Assembly: GCF_003217575.1 (NCBI RefSeq)
Contig: NZ_QJTC01000009.1
Span: 62,001-126,000 of the forward strand
Source: Xylophilus ampelinus
GTDB lineage: Bacteria > Pseudomonadota > Gammaproteobacteria > Burkholderiales > Burkholderiaceae_C
Reading direction: 5' to 3'
Length of the DNA: 64,000 nucleotides
The notes under the pieces are model-generated. The model ran no database searches and was not told the origin of the DNA. It saw only the letters and a program-made list of their open reading frames with translations. Position 1 is the first letter of the stretch. The number at the start of each line of letters is the position of its first letter. A program made the position numbers and the translations under genes. Shown here one piece after another: positions 1 to 10,486 of the stretch.

Positions 1-3000
1 CCGAGGTGGACTACCCCACGATCCAGATCGTCACGCTGTATCCCGGCGCCAGCCCCGACGTGACGACCTCGGCCGTCACCGCGCCCCTGGAGCGGCAGTT
101 CGGCCAGATGCCGGGGCTGTCGCAGATGTCGTCGACCAGCTCGGGCGGCGCCTCGGTGATCACCCTGCGCTTCGCGCTCGACGTGGGCCTGGACGTGGCC
201 GAGCAGGAGGTGCAGGCGGCGATCAACGCCGGCAGCAACCTGCTGCCCGCCGACCTGCCGATGCCGCCGGTCTACAGCAAGGTCAACCCGGCCGATGCGC
301 CGGTGCTCACGCTCGCGATCACCTCGCCCTCGCTGCCGGTGATCCGGGTGCACGACCTGGTCGAGAACCGGCTGGCGCCCAAGCTCTCGCAGGTGCCGGG
401 CGTGGGGCTGGTCGCCATCGCGGGTGGCCGCCGGCCGGCGGTGCGCATCCAGGCCAACCCGGTGGCATTGGCCTCGGCCGGCATGACGCTCGACGACGTG
501 CGCACCGCGATCGCCGCCGCCAATGTCAAGCAGGCCAAGGGCAGCTTCGACGGCCCGGCCCGCGCCTCCACCATCGACGCCAACGACCAGCTGCAGTCCG
601 CCGCCGAGTACCGCGACCTGATCGTCGCCTACAAGAACGGCAACCCGATCCGGCTGCAGGACATCGCCGAGACGGTGGACGACGCCGAGAACACCCGCCT
701 GGCCGCCTGGGCCGGCGTGGCGGACGTACCTGCAGGGGTGCCGAGGGCCGGAGAGCAGACCGCCGCCGGGCCGCCCCGAGGCGGTCGCCCCCCCGGGGGG
801 GAGGCGGCGCAGCCGCTTCGGGGGGGATCGCTGACTCCGGGGGTCATCCTCAACATCCGCCGCCAGCCCGGCGCCAACGTGATCGACACCGTCGACCGCA
901 TCAAGGCGCTGCTGCCGCAATTGCAGGCGACGCTGCCCGCCTCGCTCGACGTGCAGGTGCTGACCGACCGCACCACCACCATCCGCGCCTCGGTGCGCGA
1001 CATCCAGTTCGAGCTGCTGCTGGCGATCGCGCTGGTGGTGATGGTGATCTTCGTGTTCCTGCGCAGCGTGTCGGCCACGCTTATCCCGAGCGTGGCCGTG
1101 CCGCTTTCGCTGATGGGCACTTTCGGCGTGATGTACCTGTGCGGCTTCTCGATCAACAACCTGACGCTGATGGCGCTCACCATCTCCACCGGCTTCGTGG
1201 TCGACGACGCGATCGTGATGATCGAGAACATCGCCCGCTACGTGGAGGCCGGCGAGACGCCGATGGCCGCGGCGCTCAAGGGCGCGCAGCAGATCGGCTT
1301 CACCATCGTCTCGCTCACCATCTCGCTGATCGCGGTCCTGATCCCGCTGCTCTTCATGGGCGACGTGGTGGGCCGGCTGTTCCACGAATTCGCGATCACG
1401 ATGGCGGTGGCGATCCTGGTGTCGATGGTGGTGTCGCTCACCTTGACGCCGATGCTCTGTGCGCGGCTGCTCAGGCACACGCCCGAGGAGAACCACGGCC
1501 GGCTCTACCAGGCCACCGGCCGTTTCTTCGACCGCACCATCGCACGCTACGGCCGCATGCTCGACTGGGTGCTGGACCGCAGCGGGCTCACGCTGCTGGT
1601 CTTCGCCGCCACCCTGGTGCTGACCGCGCTGCTGTATGTCGTCGTGCCCAAGGGTTTCTTCCCCGAGCAGGACACCGGCACGCTGCAGGCGACGACCGAG
1701 GCCGCGCAGTCGATCTCCTTCGCGGCGATGAGCCAGCGGCAGCAGGCGCTGGTGGAGCGGCTGCTGCAGGACCCGGCAGTGAAAAGCGTCTCGTCCTTCA
1801 TCGGGGTGGACGGCGCCAACACCACGCTCAATACTGGCCGCCTGCTGATCGACCTGCAGCCCAAGGCCCGGCGCGGCCCGGTGGCCGAGGTGCTGCGGCG
1901 GCTGTCCGATGCCGCGCGCGACGTGCCCGGCATCGCCCTCTATGCCCAGCCGGTGCAGGACCTGACCATCGAGGACCGCGTCGCCCGCACCCAGTACCAG
2001 TTCTTGCTGTCCTCGCCCGATATGGCGCAGCTGCAGACCACCACCGCGCAGTTGCTGGAGCGCCTGCGCGGCCTGCCGCAGCTGGCGGACGTGGCCAGCG
2101 ACCTGCAGAACGACGGCCTTCAGGCGTATGTGGAGATCGACCGCGCCCAGGCCGGCCGGCTGGGCGTGACGGTGGCCGGCATCGACACCGCGCTCTACGA
2201 CGCCTTCGGCCAGCGGCTGATCTCGACCATCTTCACCCAGTCCAACCAGTACCGCGTGGTGCTGGAGGTGGCGCCGCGGTACAAGCTGGGCCCCGACGCG
2301 CTGGGCGCGATCTATGTGCCGAGCAGCCTGGGCGCGCCGGTGCCGCTGTCGTCGGTGGCCCGGGTGACCGAGCGGCCCACCGCGCTGGCCGTCAACCACG
2401 TCGGCCAGCTGCCCGCCGCGACCCTTTCGTTCAACACCGCGCCCGGCGTCTCGCTCGGCCAGGCGGTCGAGGCGATCCAGCGGGAAGAGGCGGCGATGGA
2501 GCTGCCGCGGAGCGTCGAGACCCGCTTTCAGGGCGCGGCGCTGGCTTTTCAGGCGTCGCTGTCGAACACGCTGCTGCTGGTGCTGGCCGCGGTGGCGACG
2601 ATGTACATCGTGCTCGGCGTGCTGTACGAGAGCACGATCCACCCGGTGACGATCCTCTCGACCCTGCCGTCGGCCGCGCTGGGCGCGCTGCTGGCGCTGT
2701 GGGCGGCGCGGCTCGACATCGACATCATCGCGATCATCGGCATCGTGCTGCTGATCGGCATCGTGAAGAAGAACGCGATCATGATGATCGACTTCGCGCT
2801 GGACGCCGAGCGCACGCAGGGGCTGGCGCCGCGGGAGGCGATCCACCAGGCGTGTCTGCTGCGGTTTCGGCCGATCCTGATGACGACGCTGGCCGCGTTG
2901 CTGGGGGCGTTGCCGCTGATGCTGGGCTCGGGGGTGGGGAGCGAGTTGCGGCATCCGCTGGGGGTGACGATGGTGGGAGGGCTGGTGGTGTCGCAGCTGT

Positions 3001-3086
3001 TGACGCTGTTCACGACGCCGGTGATCTATCTGGGGTTCGCGGGGGTGGCGGCGCGGTGGCGGGCGCGGCGGGGGGTGGCGCGGTGA
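1..3086 (+). CDS. mdtB: RND multidrug efflux permease, MdtB type (5' end missing)
   Basis: Inner-membrane proton-driven pump subunit of an MdtABC/MuxABC-type tripartite exporter. The reading frame is open from the window edge, so the start codon and first transmembrane helix lie upstream; about 1027 residues are seen. Family landmarks are clear: the [18 protein letters not shown] porter start, [27 protein letters not shown] in the transmembrane core (Asp pair for proton relay) and the C-terminal [13 protein letters not shown]. Its match to MdtB and the MdtC match of the next permease indicate a heteromeric pump. Oddity: residues encoded at about 725-840 carry a Gly/Pro/Arg-rich stretch absent from MdtB proteins, produced by an in-frame palindromic repeat. 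It precedes mdtC but is separated from it by 1.25 kb of repeats. Confidence 0.93.
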   Translation, partial: EVDYPTIQIVTLYPGASPDVTTSAVTAPLERQFGQMPGLSQMSSTSSGGASVITLRFALDVGLDVAEQEVQAAINAGSNLLPADLPMPPVYSKVNPADAPVLTLAITSPSLPVIRVHDLVENRLAPKLSQVPGVGLVAIAGGRRPAVRIQANPVALASAGMTLDDVRTAIAAANVKQAKGSFDGPARASTIDANDQLQSAAEYRDLIVAYKNGNPIRLQDIAETVDDAENTRLAAWAGVADVPAGVPRAGEQTAAGPPRGGRPPGGEAAQPLRGGSLTPGVILNIRRQPGANVIDTVDRIKALLPQLQATLPASLDVQVLTDRTTTIRASVRDIQFELLLAIALVVMVIFVFLRSVSATLIPSVAVPLSLMGTFGVMYLCGFSINNLTLMALTISTGFVVDDAIVMIENIARYVEAGETPMAAALKGAQQIGFTIVSLTISLIAVLIPLLFMGDVVGRLFHEFAITMAVAILVSMVVSLTLTPMLCARLLRHTPEENHGRLYQATGRFFDRTIARYGRMLDWVLDRSGLTLLVFAATLVLTALLYVVVPKGFFPEQDTGTLQATTEAAQSISFAAMSQRQQALVERLLQDPAVKSVSSFIGVDGANTTLNTGRLLIDLQPKARRGPVAEVLRRLSDAARDVPGIALYAQPVQDLTIEDRVARTQYQFLLSSPDMAQLQTTTAQLLERLRGLPQLADVASDLQNDGLQAYVEIDRAQAGRLGVTVAGIDTALYDAFGQRLISTIFTQSNQYRVVLEVAPRYKLGPDALGAIYVPSSLGAPVPLSSVARVTERPTALAVNHVGQLPAATLSFNTAPGVSLGQAVEAIQREEAAMELPRSVETRFQGAALAFQASLSNTLLLVLAAVATMYIVLGVLYESTIHPVTILSTLPSAALGALLALWAARLDIDIIAIIGIVLLIGIVKKNAIMMIDFALDAERTQGLAPREAIHQACLLRFRPILMTTLAALLGALPLMLGSGVGSELRHPLGVTMVGGLVVSQLLTLFTTPVIYLGFAGVAARWRARRGVAR
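755..838. repeat. GC-rich palindromic element inside mdtB
   Basis: The sequence runs gccgccccgaggcggtcg, then ccccccgggggggaggcgg, then cgcagccgcttcgggggg. This is a set of nested palindromes with C-runs and G-runs. Related blocks occur at 30200-30262 (inside kynU), 46375-46440, 45262-45305 and 47790-47860 (intergenic). Here it is read through in frame and encodes a low-complexity loop between the first periplasmic porter region and the conserved [15 protein letters not shown] segment. Family assignment is from similarity by eye. Confidence 0.7.
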
Positions 3087-3174
3087 GTTCTTTTTGCGCC
3101 GCTTGTCTTGCGGCCTTCTGCTTTGGAGAGAATGCTTGGATGAGGGCGCGCAGCCAGTTGGAAGGCTGCATCCC

Positions 3175-3490
3175 GGTCTTGCCCCCTCTCCCTCTGGGAG
3201 AGGGTTGGGGTGAGGGCCGCGCCCGGCTTTTCTGTGCCGCTGCTGCTTGTCGTTGCATTGCGGCTTTCGGGTCCGGAGGCGGGGATTTCGCCCCCGCGGG
3301 CGAGTCCCTTTCTTTGCTTCGCCAAAGAAAGGAACCAAAGAAAGGCGACCCCGCTGCGGCGGTCCGGCTGCGCCGGACTGCTCTGCGGTGCTCGCGGTCG
3401 GCGGGGTCCCGCTCAAACTCGCTGCGCTGCGCTCCGCTCAAACAGTCGCGGGCCCTGATCCGCCGCCCGCTGCGCTCCTCGACGCCGCAG
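3175..3490. repeat. Left arm of a long imperfect inverted repeat
   Basis: This arm contains the blocks ccctctccctctgggagagg, gtgagggccgcgcccgg, gtccggaggcggggatttcg, cccccgcgggcgagtc, tttgcttcgccaaagaaagg and ctgcgctcctcg. The reverse complement of 3940-4240 has the same blocks in the same order with scattered mismatches, so the two arms of about 300 bp flank a centre of about 450 bp. The arms themselves contain smaller hairpins (ccctctcc/ggagaggg; ctttgcttcgccaaag). No protein-coding logic is seen; the long open frames across it are products of G+C richness. Confidence 0.85.
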
Positions 3491-3762
3491 AGGGGCGGGG
3501 GTGCGGGAGCGGGCTCCACGCGGGCCATCGCTGCGCTCGGCCTGGGGGTGCCCTTGCTTCGCTCGGCACGGGGGGTGGGTTGTGGTTTCGCTCGACTTTC
3601 TGACGCTTCGGTCTTACTGGCTTTCGCGTGTGGGGAGAGAGCGGGGGTATGGGTGGCCCGGGTCATCGTCGCAGCATCCTCTTGCACGGACGCTATTAAA
3701 TCCATAGCTGAAAGTCGTTTCCGTACGCCGGCTACAGCCACTTTTCGTTCAAATATCTGCCC

Positions 3763-3868
3763 CGGTGCCGGTGCCGGTGCCGGTGCCGATACCGATACCT
3801 ATGACGGTGCGGTTGGGGGAGGGGGTGCCTGTGCAGGTGCGTTTGCCTTTGCCTTTGCCTTTGCAGCT
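3763..3868. repeat. Hexanucleotide microsatellites (GGTGCC)n and (TGCCTT)n
   Basis: At 3763-3787 the unit ggtgcc is repeated four times and then decays into ccgatacc repeats. At 3843-3866 ttgcctttgcctttgc is a second hexamer run. Both lie in the centre between the arms of the long inverted repeat. A further gacgctattaaatccatagctg palindrome of the ATAGC family lies at 3688-3709. No gene is supported here. Such tracts can vary in copy number by slippage, which is inference for this locus. Confidence 0.75.
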
Positions 3869-3939
3869 TCCGCCCCCAAGCGTCACTGCCGCGAAGCCGG
3901 CAGCAGCCGACGGACCCTGCTTCCCCGCCCCTCGGGATG

Positions 3940-4240
3940 CGCCGAGGAGCGCAGCGGCAGGCGGAAAAAGGGCCGCGCATGTCTGAGCGCAGCGAGTTTG
4001 CGCGGACCCCGCCTGCCGCGAGCACCGCAGGTTGCCCGTAGCGCAGCGGAGGGACGCAGCACGCGGGGTCGCCTTTTCTTGGTTACTTCTTTTGGCGAAG
4101 CAAAAGAAGCGACTCGCCCGCGGGGGCGAAATCCCCGCCTCCGGACCCGACACGGGCAGCACAGCGAAAAGCAGCAGCCGCACAGAAGAGCCGGTCGCGG
4201 CCCTCACCCCCGCCCTCTCCCAGGGGGAGAGGGAGCAAGT
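3940..4240. repeat. Right arm of the long imperfect inverted repeat
   Basis: This is the reverse-complement partner of 3175-3490. It contains gaggagcgcagcggcaggcgg, ggtcgccttttcttggttac, ttttggcgaagcaaaag, cgactcgcccgcggggg, cgaaatccccgcctccgg and gggggagagggagcaag. The match to the left arm runs over about 300 bp with small gaps. Together with the tandem copy that follows, it fills most of the gap between the two RND pump genes. Confidence 0.85.
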
Positions 4241-4306
4241 CCGAGGAGAAATCTGCCGGCCGGGCGCGGCCCTCACCCCCGCCTTCTCCTAGCGGGAGAG
4301 GGAGCA
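4191..4306. repeat. Two tandem copies of a ~48-bp hairpin repeat
   Basis: A block reading cgcggccctcacccccgcc followed by a ccctctccc/gggagaggg hairpin occurs at 4191-4238 and again at 4259-4306, with a few substitutions. An inverted copy is in the left arm at about 3180-3227. The strong hairpins immediately upstream of mdtC could attenuate read-through from mdtB; that effect is inference. Confidence 0.75.
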
Positions 4307-4341
4307 GGACCGCGAAGCCGGGGCGCAGAGGCCCCCACCCC

Positions 4342-7300
4342 ATGAGCCTCTCCACCCCCTTCATCCACCGCCCCATCGCCACCAGCCTCCTCACCCTCGG
4401 CCTGGCGATCGCCGGCACGCTCGCCTTTTTCCTCCTGCCGGTGGCCCCGCTCCCCCAGGTCGACTACCCCACCATCAGCGTGACCGCCGGCCTGCCGGGC
4501 GCCAGCCCCGACACGATGGCCGCCACCGTCGCCACGCCGCTGGAGCGCGCGCTGGGCGCCATCGCCGGTGTCAACGAGATCACCTCCACCTCGACCCTCG
4601 CCAACACCCGCATCACCCTGCAGTTCGACCTCGACCGCGACATCGACGGCGCCGCCCGCGACGTGCAGGCCGCGATCAACGCGGCACGCACGCTGCTGCC
4701 CACCGGCATGCCCGGCAACCCGAGCTACCGCAAGGTCAACCCGTCGGATTCGCCGATCCTGATCATCGCGCTCACCTCGTCCACCCTCACCCGCGGGCAG
4801 ATGTACGACGCGGCCTCGACCGTGCTGTCGCAATCCCTGGCGCAGGTCGAGGGCGTGGGCCAGGTCTCGATCGGCGGGGGGGCGCTGCCGGCGGTGCGCA
4901 TCCAGCTCGATCCGGCGCGGCTCGCGGCCAGCGGCATCTCGCTCGACACGGTGCGCGGCGTGGTCACCAGTGCCAACGCCAACCGGCCGCTCGGCGCGGT
5001 GGAGCAGGGCGGGCGCTACTGGCAGATCGCCACCAACGACCAGGCGCGCACCGCGGCCGAGTACGGGCCGCTGGTGATCCGCTACCAGAACGGCAACGCG
5101 GTGCGGCTGCAGGACGTGGCCGAGGTCACCGATGGCGTCCAGGACGTCCGCACCTACGGCGTGGCCAACGGCAAGCCGGCGATCCTGCTGCAGATCTTCA
5201 AGCAGCCGGGCGCCAACATCCTGGAGGCGACCGAGCGGGTGCGGGCGCTGCTGCCGCGGCTCAAGGCCTCGATCCCCGCGGCCATCGACCTCGACGTGGT
5301 GTCCGACCGCACGCCCACGCTGCGGGCCTCGCTGCGCGAGATGGAGCGGGCCTTGGCGATCGCGGTGGGGCTGGTGATCCTGGTGGTGTTCCTTTTCCTG
5401 CGCAACGCCCGCGCCGCGCTGATCCCCAGCGTGGCGGTGCCGGTGTCGCTGGCCGGCACCTTCGGGGTGATGCTCCTGTGCGGCTACACGCTCGACAACC
5501 TCTCGCTGATGGCGCTCACCGTGGCGACCGGCTTCGTGGTCGACGACGCGATCGTGGTGCTGGAGAACATCACCCGCCACATGGAGCGCGGCAAGAGCGC
5601 GCTGGCCGCGTCGCTCGCGGGCGCCAGGGAGATCGGCTTCACCGTCGTTTCGATGAGCCTGTCGCTGATCGCGGTGTTCATCCCCATCCTGCTGATGGGC
5701 GGCATCGTGGGCCGCTTCTTCCGCGAGTTCGCGGTCGTGATGTCGGCGGCCATCCTGGTGTCGATGGTGGTCTCGCTCACCACCACGCCGATGATGTGCG
5801 CGGCCCTGCTCAAGCCCCACGCGCCGCGCCCGGCGCGGCCCCCGTCTCGCGCCGGCCGCCGGGCCGCGGCGCTGCTGCGCGCCACCCGCCAGGGCTACCG
5901 GCGCTCGCTGGCGTGGACGCTGCGGCACCAGCCGGTGGCGCTGCTGGCGCTGGCGGCGGTGATCGGGCTCAACGTGTTCCTGTACGGTGCCATCGCCAAG
6001 GGCTTCCTGCCCGACCAGGACACCGGTCGCATCCAGGGCTTCATCCGCGCCGACCAGGCCACCTCGTTCCAGGCGATGGAGCAGCGCCTGAAGCGCTTCC
6101 TGGCCATCGTCGAGGCCGATCCGGCGGTCGAAAACGTGACCGGCTTCACCGGCGGCGGCCAGCGCAACGCGGCGCAGATGTTCATGACCCTGAAGCCGCT
6201 GGCCGAGCGCAAGGCCAGCTCCGAGGAGGTGATCGAGCGGCTGCGCCAGAAGCTGCAGAACGAGCCCGGCGCGCGGCTCTTCATGAGCCTGCAGCGCGAC
6301 ATCCGCATCGGCGGGCGGCAGTCCAACGCCTCCTACGACTACACCCTGCAGGCCGACGACAACGCCGAGCTGCGCCTGTGGGAGCCGCGCATCCGCCAGG
6401 TGCTGCAGGGCCTGCCGGAGCTGGAGGACGTCAGCAGCGACCAGCAGGACGCGGGCCTGCAGACCTCGCTGGTGGTCGACCGCGACGCCGCCACCCGGCT
6501 CGGCCTGACGATGGCCGCGATCGACACCGCGCTCGACAACGCCTTCGGCCAGCGCCAGGTGGGCGTGATCTACAACCCGCTCAACCAGTACCGGGTGGTG
6601 ATGGAGGCCGCACCCGCCTGGCTGCAGAGCCCCGAGGCGCTGCGCGGTTTCTTCTTCGTCAACAACGCGGGCCAGCCGATCCCGCTGGCCGCCTTCGCCC
6701 GGATGGAGCTGACCAACACGCCGCTGCGGGTCGACCACGAGCGCGGCACGCCGGCCACCACCATCAGCTTCAACCTGCCGCCCGACGTGTCGCTGTCGCA
6801 GGCGACCGCCGCGGTGAATGCGGCCGTCGCCGGGCTGGGCGTGCCGGTGTCGCTGCGCGGCAGCTTTGGCGGCACCGCGGGCGCGTTCAAGGATTCGCTC
6901 TCCAGCCAGCCGGTGCTGGTGCTGGCGGCGCTGGTCACCATCTACCTGGTGCTGGGCATCCTGTACGAGAGCCTGGTGCACCCGATCACCATCCTCTCCA
7001 CGCTGCCCTCGGCCGGCGTCGGCGCGTTGCTGGCGCTGATGCTGTTCAAGACCGAGTTCTCGCTGATCGCGCTGATCGGGGTGATCCTGCTGGTGGGCAT
7101 CGTCAAAAAGAACGCGATCATGATGATCGATTTCGCCATCGTGCGGCAGCGCGGCGGCCACGCCACCCCGGCCCAGGCGATCTACCGGGCCTGCCAGCTG
7201 CGGCTGCGGCCGATCCTGATGACCACCGTGGCCGCGATCTGCGGCGCGCTGCCGCTGGCCTTCGGCACCGGCGACGGGGCCGAGCTGCGCCAGCCGCTGG

Positions 7301-7458
7301 GCATCTCGGTGGTCGGCGGCCTGCTCGGCAGCCAGCTGCTCACCCTCTACACCACGCCGGTCGTCTACGTGGCGCTCGACCGGTTGCGCCTGCGGGCGCA
7401 GCGCTGTAGGCAGCGCCGGGCCGCCGCCATACCCCTGCCCGTTCCGGATTCCGCATGA
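4342..7458 (+). CDS. mdtC: RND multidrug efflux permease, MdtC type
   Basis: Second inner-membrane RND subunit, 1038 residues, full length. It starts [20 protein letters not shown] (helix 1), followed by the porter start [19 protein letters not shown], the core [17 protein letters not shown] carrying the Asp pair, and C-terminal [13 protein letters not shown]. It is expected to pair with the upstream MdtB-like subunit and export amphipathic drugs or bile-salt-like compounds with a periplasmic adaptor encoded before the window. No clear Shine-Dalgarno is visible before the ATG. The stop codon overlaps the start of the outer-membrane factor (ATGA), indicating translational coupling. The 1.25-kb repeat-filled gap before it is unusual for mdtB-mdtC pairs. 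Confidence 0.95.
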   Translation: MSLSTPFIHRPIATSLLTLGLAIAGTLAFFLLPVAPLPQVDYPTISVTAGLPGASPDTMAATVATPLERALGAIAGVNEITSTSTLANTRITLQFDLDRDIDGAARDVQAAINAARTLLPTGMPGNPSYRKVNPSDSPILIIALTSSTLTRGQMYDAASTVLSQSLAQVEGVGQVSIGGGALPAVRIQLDPARLAASGISLDTVRGVVTSANANRPLGAVEQGGRYWQIATNDQARTAAEYGPLVIRYQNGNAVRLQDVAEVTDGVQDVRTYGVANGKPAILLQIFKQPGANILEATERVRALLPRLKASIPAAIDLDVVSDRTPTLRASLREMERALAIAVGLVILVVFLFLRNARAALIPSVAVPVSLAGTFGVMLLCGYTLDNLSLMALTVATGFVVDDAIVVLENITRHMERGKSALAASLAGAREIGFTVVSMSLSLIAVFIPILLMGGIVGRFFREFAVVMSAAILVSMVVSLTTTPMMCAALLKPHAPRPARPPSRAGRRAAALLRATRQGYRRSLAWTLRHQPVALLALAAVIGLNVFLYGAIAKGFLPDQDTGRIQGFIRADQATSFQAMEQRLKRFLAIVEADPAVENVTGFTGGGQRNAAQMFMTLKPLAERKASSEEVIERLRQKLQNEPGARLFMSLQRDIRIGGRQSNASYDYTLQADDNAELRLWEPRIRQVLQGLPELEDVSSDQQDAGLQTSLVVDRDAATRLGLTMAAIDTALDNAFGQRQVGVIYNPLNQYRVVMEAAPAWLQSPEALRGFFFVNNAGQPIPLAAFARMELTNTPLRVDHERGTPATTISFNLPPDVSLSQATAAVNAAVAGLGVPVSLRGSFGGTAGAFKDSLSSQPVLVLAALVTIYLVLGILYESLVHPITILSTLPSAGVGALLALMLFKTEFSLIALIGVILLVGIVKKNAIMMIDFAIVRQRGGHATPAQAIYRACQLRLRPILMTTVAAICGALPLAFGTGDGAELRQPLGISVVGGLLGSQLLTLYTTPVVYVALDRLRLRAQRCRQRRAAAIPLPVPDSA

Positions 7459-7515
7459 AAAATGCCTCTCGCCGGCGAACAGCGCCGGCCTCCAGCTATA
7501 GATTTCATAGCATCG
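7455..7515. repeat. Dispersed ATAGC-family element overlapping the OMF start
   Basis: Structure: an aaaatgcctctcgcc box, a gccggc-aaca-gcgccggc stem, then agctatagatttcatagca, an AGCTAT/ATAGCA palindrome. The same three-part layout is seen at 29040-29101 and, partly, at 42688-42733, 26438-26500, 3688-3709 and (inverted) 47318-47375. Here it supplies the start codon region and most of the signal-peptide n-region of the outer-membrane factor ([17 protein letters not shown]). Confidence 0.75.
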
Positions 7516-8933
7516 CCTCGGTGGTGGCAGCGGCCGCCCTGGCCGCCTGCAGCAGCACGCCGCTGCCCACCGCGCCCCCGCCGATGGACGTGCCGGCCGC
7601 CTACAAGGAGGCGGGCCTGTGGCAGCCCGCCGATCCGCAGGCGGCGGCCGCCGTGCCCGATGCCTGGTGGACGCTGTTCCAGGACCCGGTGCTCGACCGG
7701 CTGCAGCAGCAGGCCGCGGCCGGCAACCAGAACGTCGCGGCCAGCGTGGCCCGGCTGCGCGCGGCGCAGGCGGCGCTCGGCAGCAGCCGCGCCGCACTGC
7801 TGCCCACGGTCAACGGCAACTTCGGCGGCACCCGCAGCGTGAGCAGCAGCAGCAGCGCCGGCACGGTCGATTCGGCGGGCAACCCGGTCGGCAGCACCGG
7901 CGGCCGGCCGCGCACCCTCTACACCCTGGGCGCCAGCGCCAGCTGGGAGCTGGACCTGTGGGGCCGCGTCTCGGGCGCGGTCGATGCCGCCCGGGCCGGC
8001 CTGCAGGCCAGCGCCGACGACGTCGCCGCGCTGCGCCTCTCCACCCAGGCGACGCTGGCGCAGACCTACTTCTCCCTGCGCGCGGCCGAGGTGCAATCGC
8101 AACTGCTGGCCGACACCCAGGCCGCCTACCGCCGGTCGCTGCAGCTCACCCGCAACCGCTACGCGGCGGGCGTGGCGGCGTCGGTCGACGTGGCGCAGGC
8201 CGAGTCGCAGCTCCAGTCCGCCCGGGCGCAGCAGATCGAGGCGGACACCACCCGCGCCCAACTGGAGCATGCGCTGGCCGCGCTGGTCGGCCAGGCGCCG
8301 GCGGCGTTCGACCTGCCGCGCACGGCGGTGCTGCCCCTGGCGCCCGCGGCACCGCTGCAACTCCCCTCGCAGCTGCTGCAGCGCCGGCCCGACATCGCCG
8401 CGGCCGAGCGGCGGGTGGCGGCGGCCAACGCGCAGATCGGCGTGGCCCGCGCCGCGTTCTTCCCGGCGCTGACGCTCTCGGCCAGCGCCGGCTACCGCAG
8501 CGGCACCCTGCGCGACCTGGTCGACGCGCCCAACCTGTTCTGGTCGCTGGGGCCGGCGCTGGCGGTGTCGCTCTTCGACGGCGGCGCCCGCCGCGCCGCG
8601 GTGGAATCGGCCCGCGCCAGCAGCGACCTGGCCGCGGCCACCTACCGCCAGACGGTGCTGACCGCGCTGCAGGAGGTCGAGGACAACCTGGTCGTCGCCA
8701 CGAACCTGGAGCGCGAGGAGGCGGTGCAGGCCGACGCCCTGGCCGCCGCGCGCCGCGCCCGCGACGTCACCGACAACCAGTACCGCGCCGGCACCGTCAG
8801 CTACCTCAACGTGGTCACCGCCCAGGCCGCCGCGCTTGCGGCCGAGCGCACGCTGCTGGATGTGCGCGACCGCCGGCTGGCTGCGGTCGGGCAACTGCTC
8901 AAGAACATCGCGGGGCGGTGGGAGCCGGTGTAG
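7455..8933 (+). CDS. Outer-membrane efflux lipoprotein (OprM/NodT family)
   Basis: Outer-membrane channel of the RND exporter; 492 residues. The signal peptide ends in the lipobox LAACSSTP, so Cys is predicted to be lipidated. Two OEP repeats follow, with landmarks [55 protein letters not shown] and [17 protein letters not shown]. These are the TolC-like hairpins and equatorial turns of the NodT/OprM group. The ATG overlaps the mdtC stop, so it is the last gene of the pump operon. Oddity: the first ~25 residues are encoded by a dispersed repeat, giving an n-region that may differ from orthologues. A run of AGC codons near residue 131 encodes poly-Ser. Confidence 0.93.
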   Translation: MKNASRRRTAPASSYRFHSIASVVAAAALAACSSTPLPTAPPPMDVPAAYKEAGLWQPADPQAAAAVPDAWWTLFQDPVLDRLQQQAAAGNQNVAASVARLRAAQAALGSSRAALLPTVNGNFGGTRSVSSSSSAGTVDSAGNPVGSTGGRPRTLYTLGASASWELDLWGRVSGAVDAARAGLQASADDVAALRLSTQATLAQTYFSLRAAEVQSQLLADTQAAYRRSLQLTRNRYAAGVAASVDVAQAESQLQSARAQQIEADTTRAQLEHALAALVGQAPAAFDLPRTAVLPLAPAAPLQLPSQLLQRRPDIAAAERRVAAANAQIGVARAAFFPALTLSASAGYRSGTLRDLVDAPNLFWSLGPALAVSLFDGGARRAAVESARASSDLAAATYRQTVLTALQEVEDNLVVATNLEREEAVQADALAAARRARDVTDNQYRAGTVSYLNVVTAQAAALAAERTLLDVRDRRLAAVGQLLKNIAGRWEPV

Positions 8934-8979
8934 CGGCGCCTTCGAACGGCCCGTTGTCGTGCGATGTCGTCCACCAGCT

Positions 8980-9106
8980 CGCCTTCCCGCTAGGCCTTCC
9001 CGCTACGCCTTCCGGCAGCGAGCACGGGTACGTCTGCCCATGGCGCGCTTTCCGATCGAGCCACGGCCGGACTTGCGGCATTTGCCGTTCCGGCCGACAA
9101 GGCCGG
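8980..9106. terminator. Short repeats and hairpin between convergent genes
   Basis: The outer-membrane factor (plus) and rlpA (minus) converge here. 9090-9106 is a perfect ccggcc-gacaa-ggccgg hairpin, a plausible bidirectional terminator although no T-run follows. At 8983-9014 the unit ccttcccgcta is repeated (copies followed by gg and cg). No gene is seen in this 179-bp gap. Confidence 0.45.
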
Positions 9107-9112
9107 CCGCGA

Positions 9113-10486
9113 TCAGCGCCGCTCGACGACCACCGGCCGCAACCGCAGTACCGCGCCCATGCGCTGCGCAGCCGTCTGCGCGGCGCTGCGCGATCCATAG
9201 GGCCCTGCCTGCAACCGGTGCAACCCACGCTCGACGACCACGGCGAACGACGGCGCGAGTGCCTGCAACTGCGGTGCAGTCTGCCGCTGCAGCGCAACGG
9301 CTCCGTCCCTTCGGCCGAAGGCGCCCAGCTGTACCCAGAAGCCTGCTTCGGCAGCCGCCGTGTCTGCCGACCTCGGCCCCGTCCCGCCGGGCTCGGGTGT
9401 CGGATCGGGCGAGAGCGGGCGCACCGGCGGCGGCGTGGACGGGGCGACCGGCTCGGTGCGCGGCGGCTCGGTCGCCGGATCGTCGCCTGGCAGGCTCGTC
9501 ACCGGCAGTGCGGTGAGCGGGCGGAGGTCGGCGACGTCGATGCGGGGCGCGGTGGCCGTTTGCGGCAGCGGTGGGATGGGCGGCGTCGAAGGGGGCGGCG
9601 GTGCTGTCCCGGCGTACGCATCGGCCTGCGCCGAGGACATCGACGCGGGCGGTTGCGACGCTCCCGCAAGCGACGGGGCCGTCGCTGCCGGCTGCATGGA
9701 CGGTCCGCTTCGCGCCACGGCCGCCGGGCGTCCTGCGTCGGCACGGGTCGTCGCCACCGGCTGTACCAGGGCCTGCGGTACCCCCACTGCGGCCGCGACT
9801 GCCGACGGCGCCGCGCCCGCGCCTTCGCCGCTGCCCGCGGGCACCGGCCGCGCCGCCGCGAAAGCGGTGCCGGTGTCGTTCCGCCGCCAGGCGCCGGTGC
9901 GGATGTCGGTCTGGGTGATCCGCGTCACCTCCACCGGCGCCACGCCACGCAGCAGGTCCAGGTGCAGGGCGGCGGTATAGCTCAGGTCGATCACCCGGCC
10001 CGGGTGGAAGGGGCCGCGGTCGTTGACCCGCAGGATGGCCTCGCGGCCGTTGGCCGGGTTGCGCACCCGCACATAGCTGGGCACCGGCAGGGTGGGGTGC
10101 GCGGCGGTCATCGCGTACATGTCGTAGCGCTCGCCGCTGGCGGTGAGCTTGCCGTGGAACTGGCGGCCGTACCAGGAGGCCAGGCCGCTCTCGCTGAACG
10201 GCTCGTCGCCCTGCAGCGGCACATAGGCGCGGCCCGCCACGGTGTAGGGCTTGTTGGGGCCGCCGCTGCGGACCGGCTCGATGCGCGGCTCGGCGTCGGG
10301 CAGCCGCTCCAGGCCGGCGGGCGGGTGGGCCGGCGGGCCGTCGCCGCCGCCGCGCGGGCTGCTGGCGCAGCCGGCCAGCAGGGCGAGCACGCCGGCCACT
10401 GCCCAGGTGGGCAGGGCCGGCCAAGGGGCAGGGCGTTGCGCCGTGCGCCACGGCCGCAGGTGGGCAAGGACGGCCGCACGGCTCAT
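9113..10486 (-). CDS. rlpA: RlpA-like septal lytic transglycosylase lipoprotein with SPOR domain
   Basis: 457 residues. RlpA proteins cleave glycan strands lacking stem peptides and localise to the division septum. N-terminal signal with lipobox LLAGCASS; double-psi beta-barrel around residues 75-165 (GLASWYGRQFHGKLTASGE, then ILRVNDRGPF with the catalytic Asp). A long Ala/Pro-rich linker follows, and a C-terminal SPOR domain (FWVQLGAFGRRDGA to GPYGSRSAAQ) that binds denuded peptidoglycan. Start: the ATG overlaps the glnE stop (ATGA at 10483-10486), implying translational coupling. The minus-strand frame stays open far upstream, but that is antisense to other genes and not part of this protein. 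Confidence 0.9.
   Translation of the reverse strand: MSRAAVLAHLRPWRTAQRPAPWPALPTWAVAGVLALLAGCASSPRGGGDGPPAHPPAGLERLPDAEPRIEPVRSGGPNKPYTVAGRAYVPLQGDEPFSESGLASWYGRQFHGKLTASGERYDMYAMTAAHPTLPVPSYVRVRNPANGREAILRVNDRGPFHPGRVIDLSYTAALHLDLLRGVAPVEVTRITQTDIRTGAWRRNDTGTAFAAARPVPAGSGEGAGAAPSAVAAAVGVPQALVQPVATTRADAGRPAAVARSGPSMQPAATAPSLAGASQPPASMSSAQADAYAGTAPPPPSTPPIPPLPQTATAPRIDVADLRPLTALPVTSLPGDDPATEPPRTEPVAPSTPPPVRPLSPDPTPEPGGTGPRSADTAAAEAGFWVQLGAFGRRDGAVALQRQTAPQLQALAPSFAVVVERGLHRLQAGPYGSRSAAQTAAQRMGAVLRLRPVVVERR

Noticed and set aside
3100..4340. Several 70-250-codon frames in the mdtB-mdtC gap
   Set aside because: They run through inverted repeats and microsatellites on both strands, with Gly/Pro/Arg/Ala-only composition and no start signals.
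4273..7797. A 1174-codon minus-strand frame opposite mdtC
   Set aside because: Composition is His/Gln/Arg/Gly-rich shadow sequence with no domain. The opposite strand has an unambiguous MdtC.
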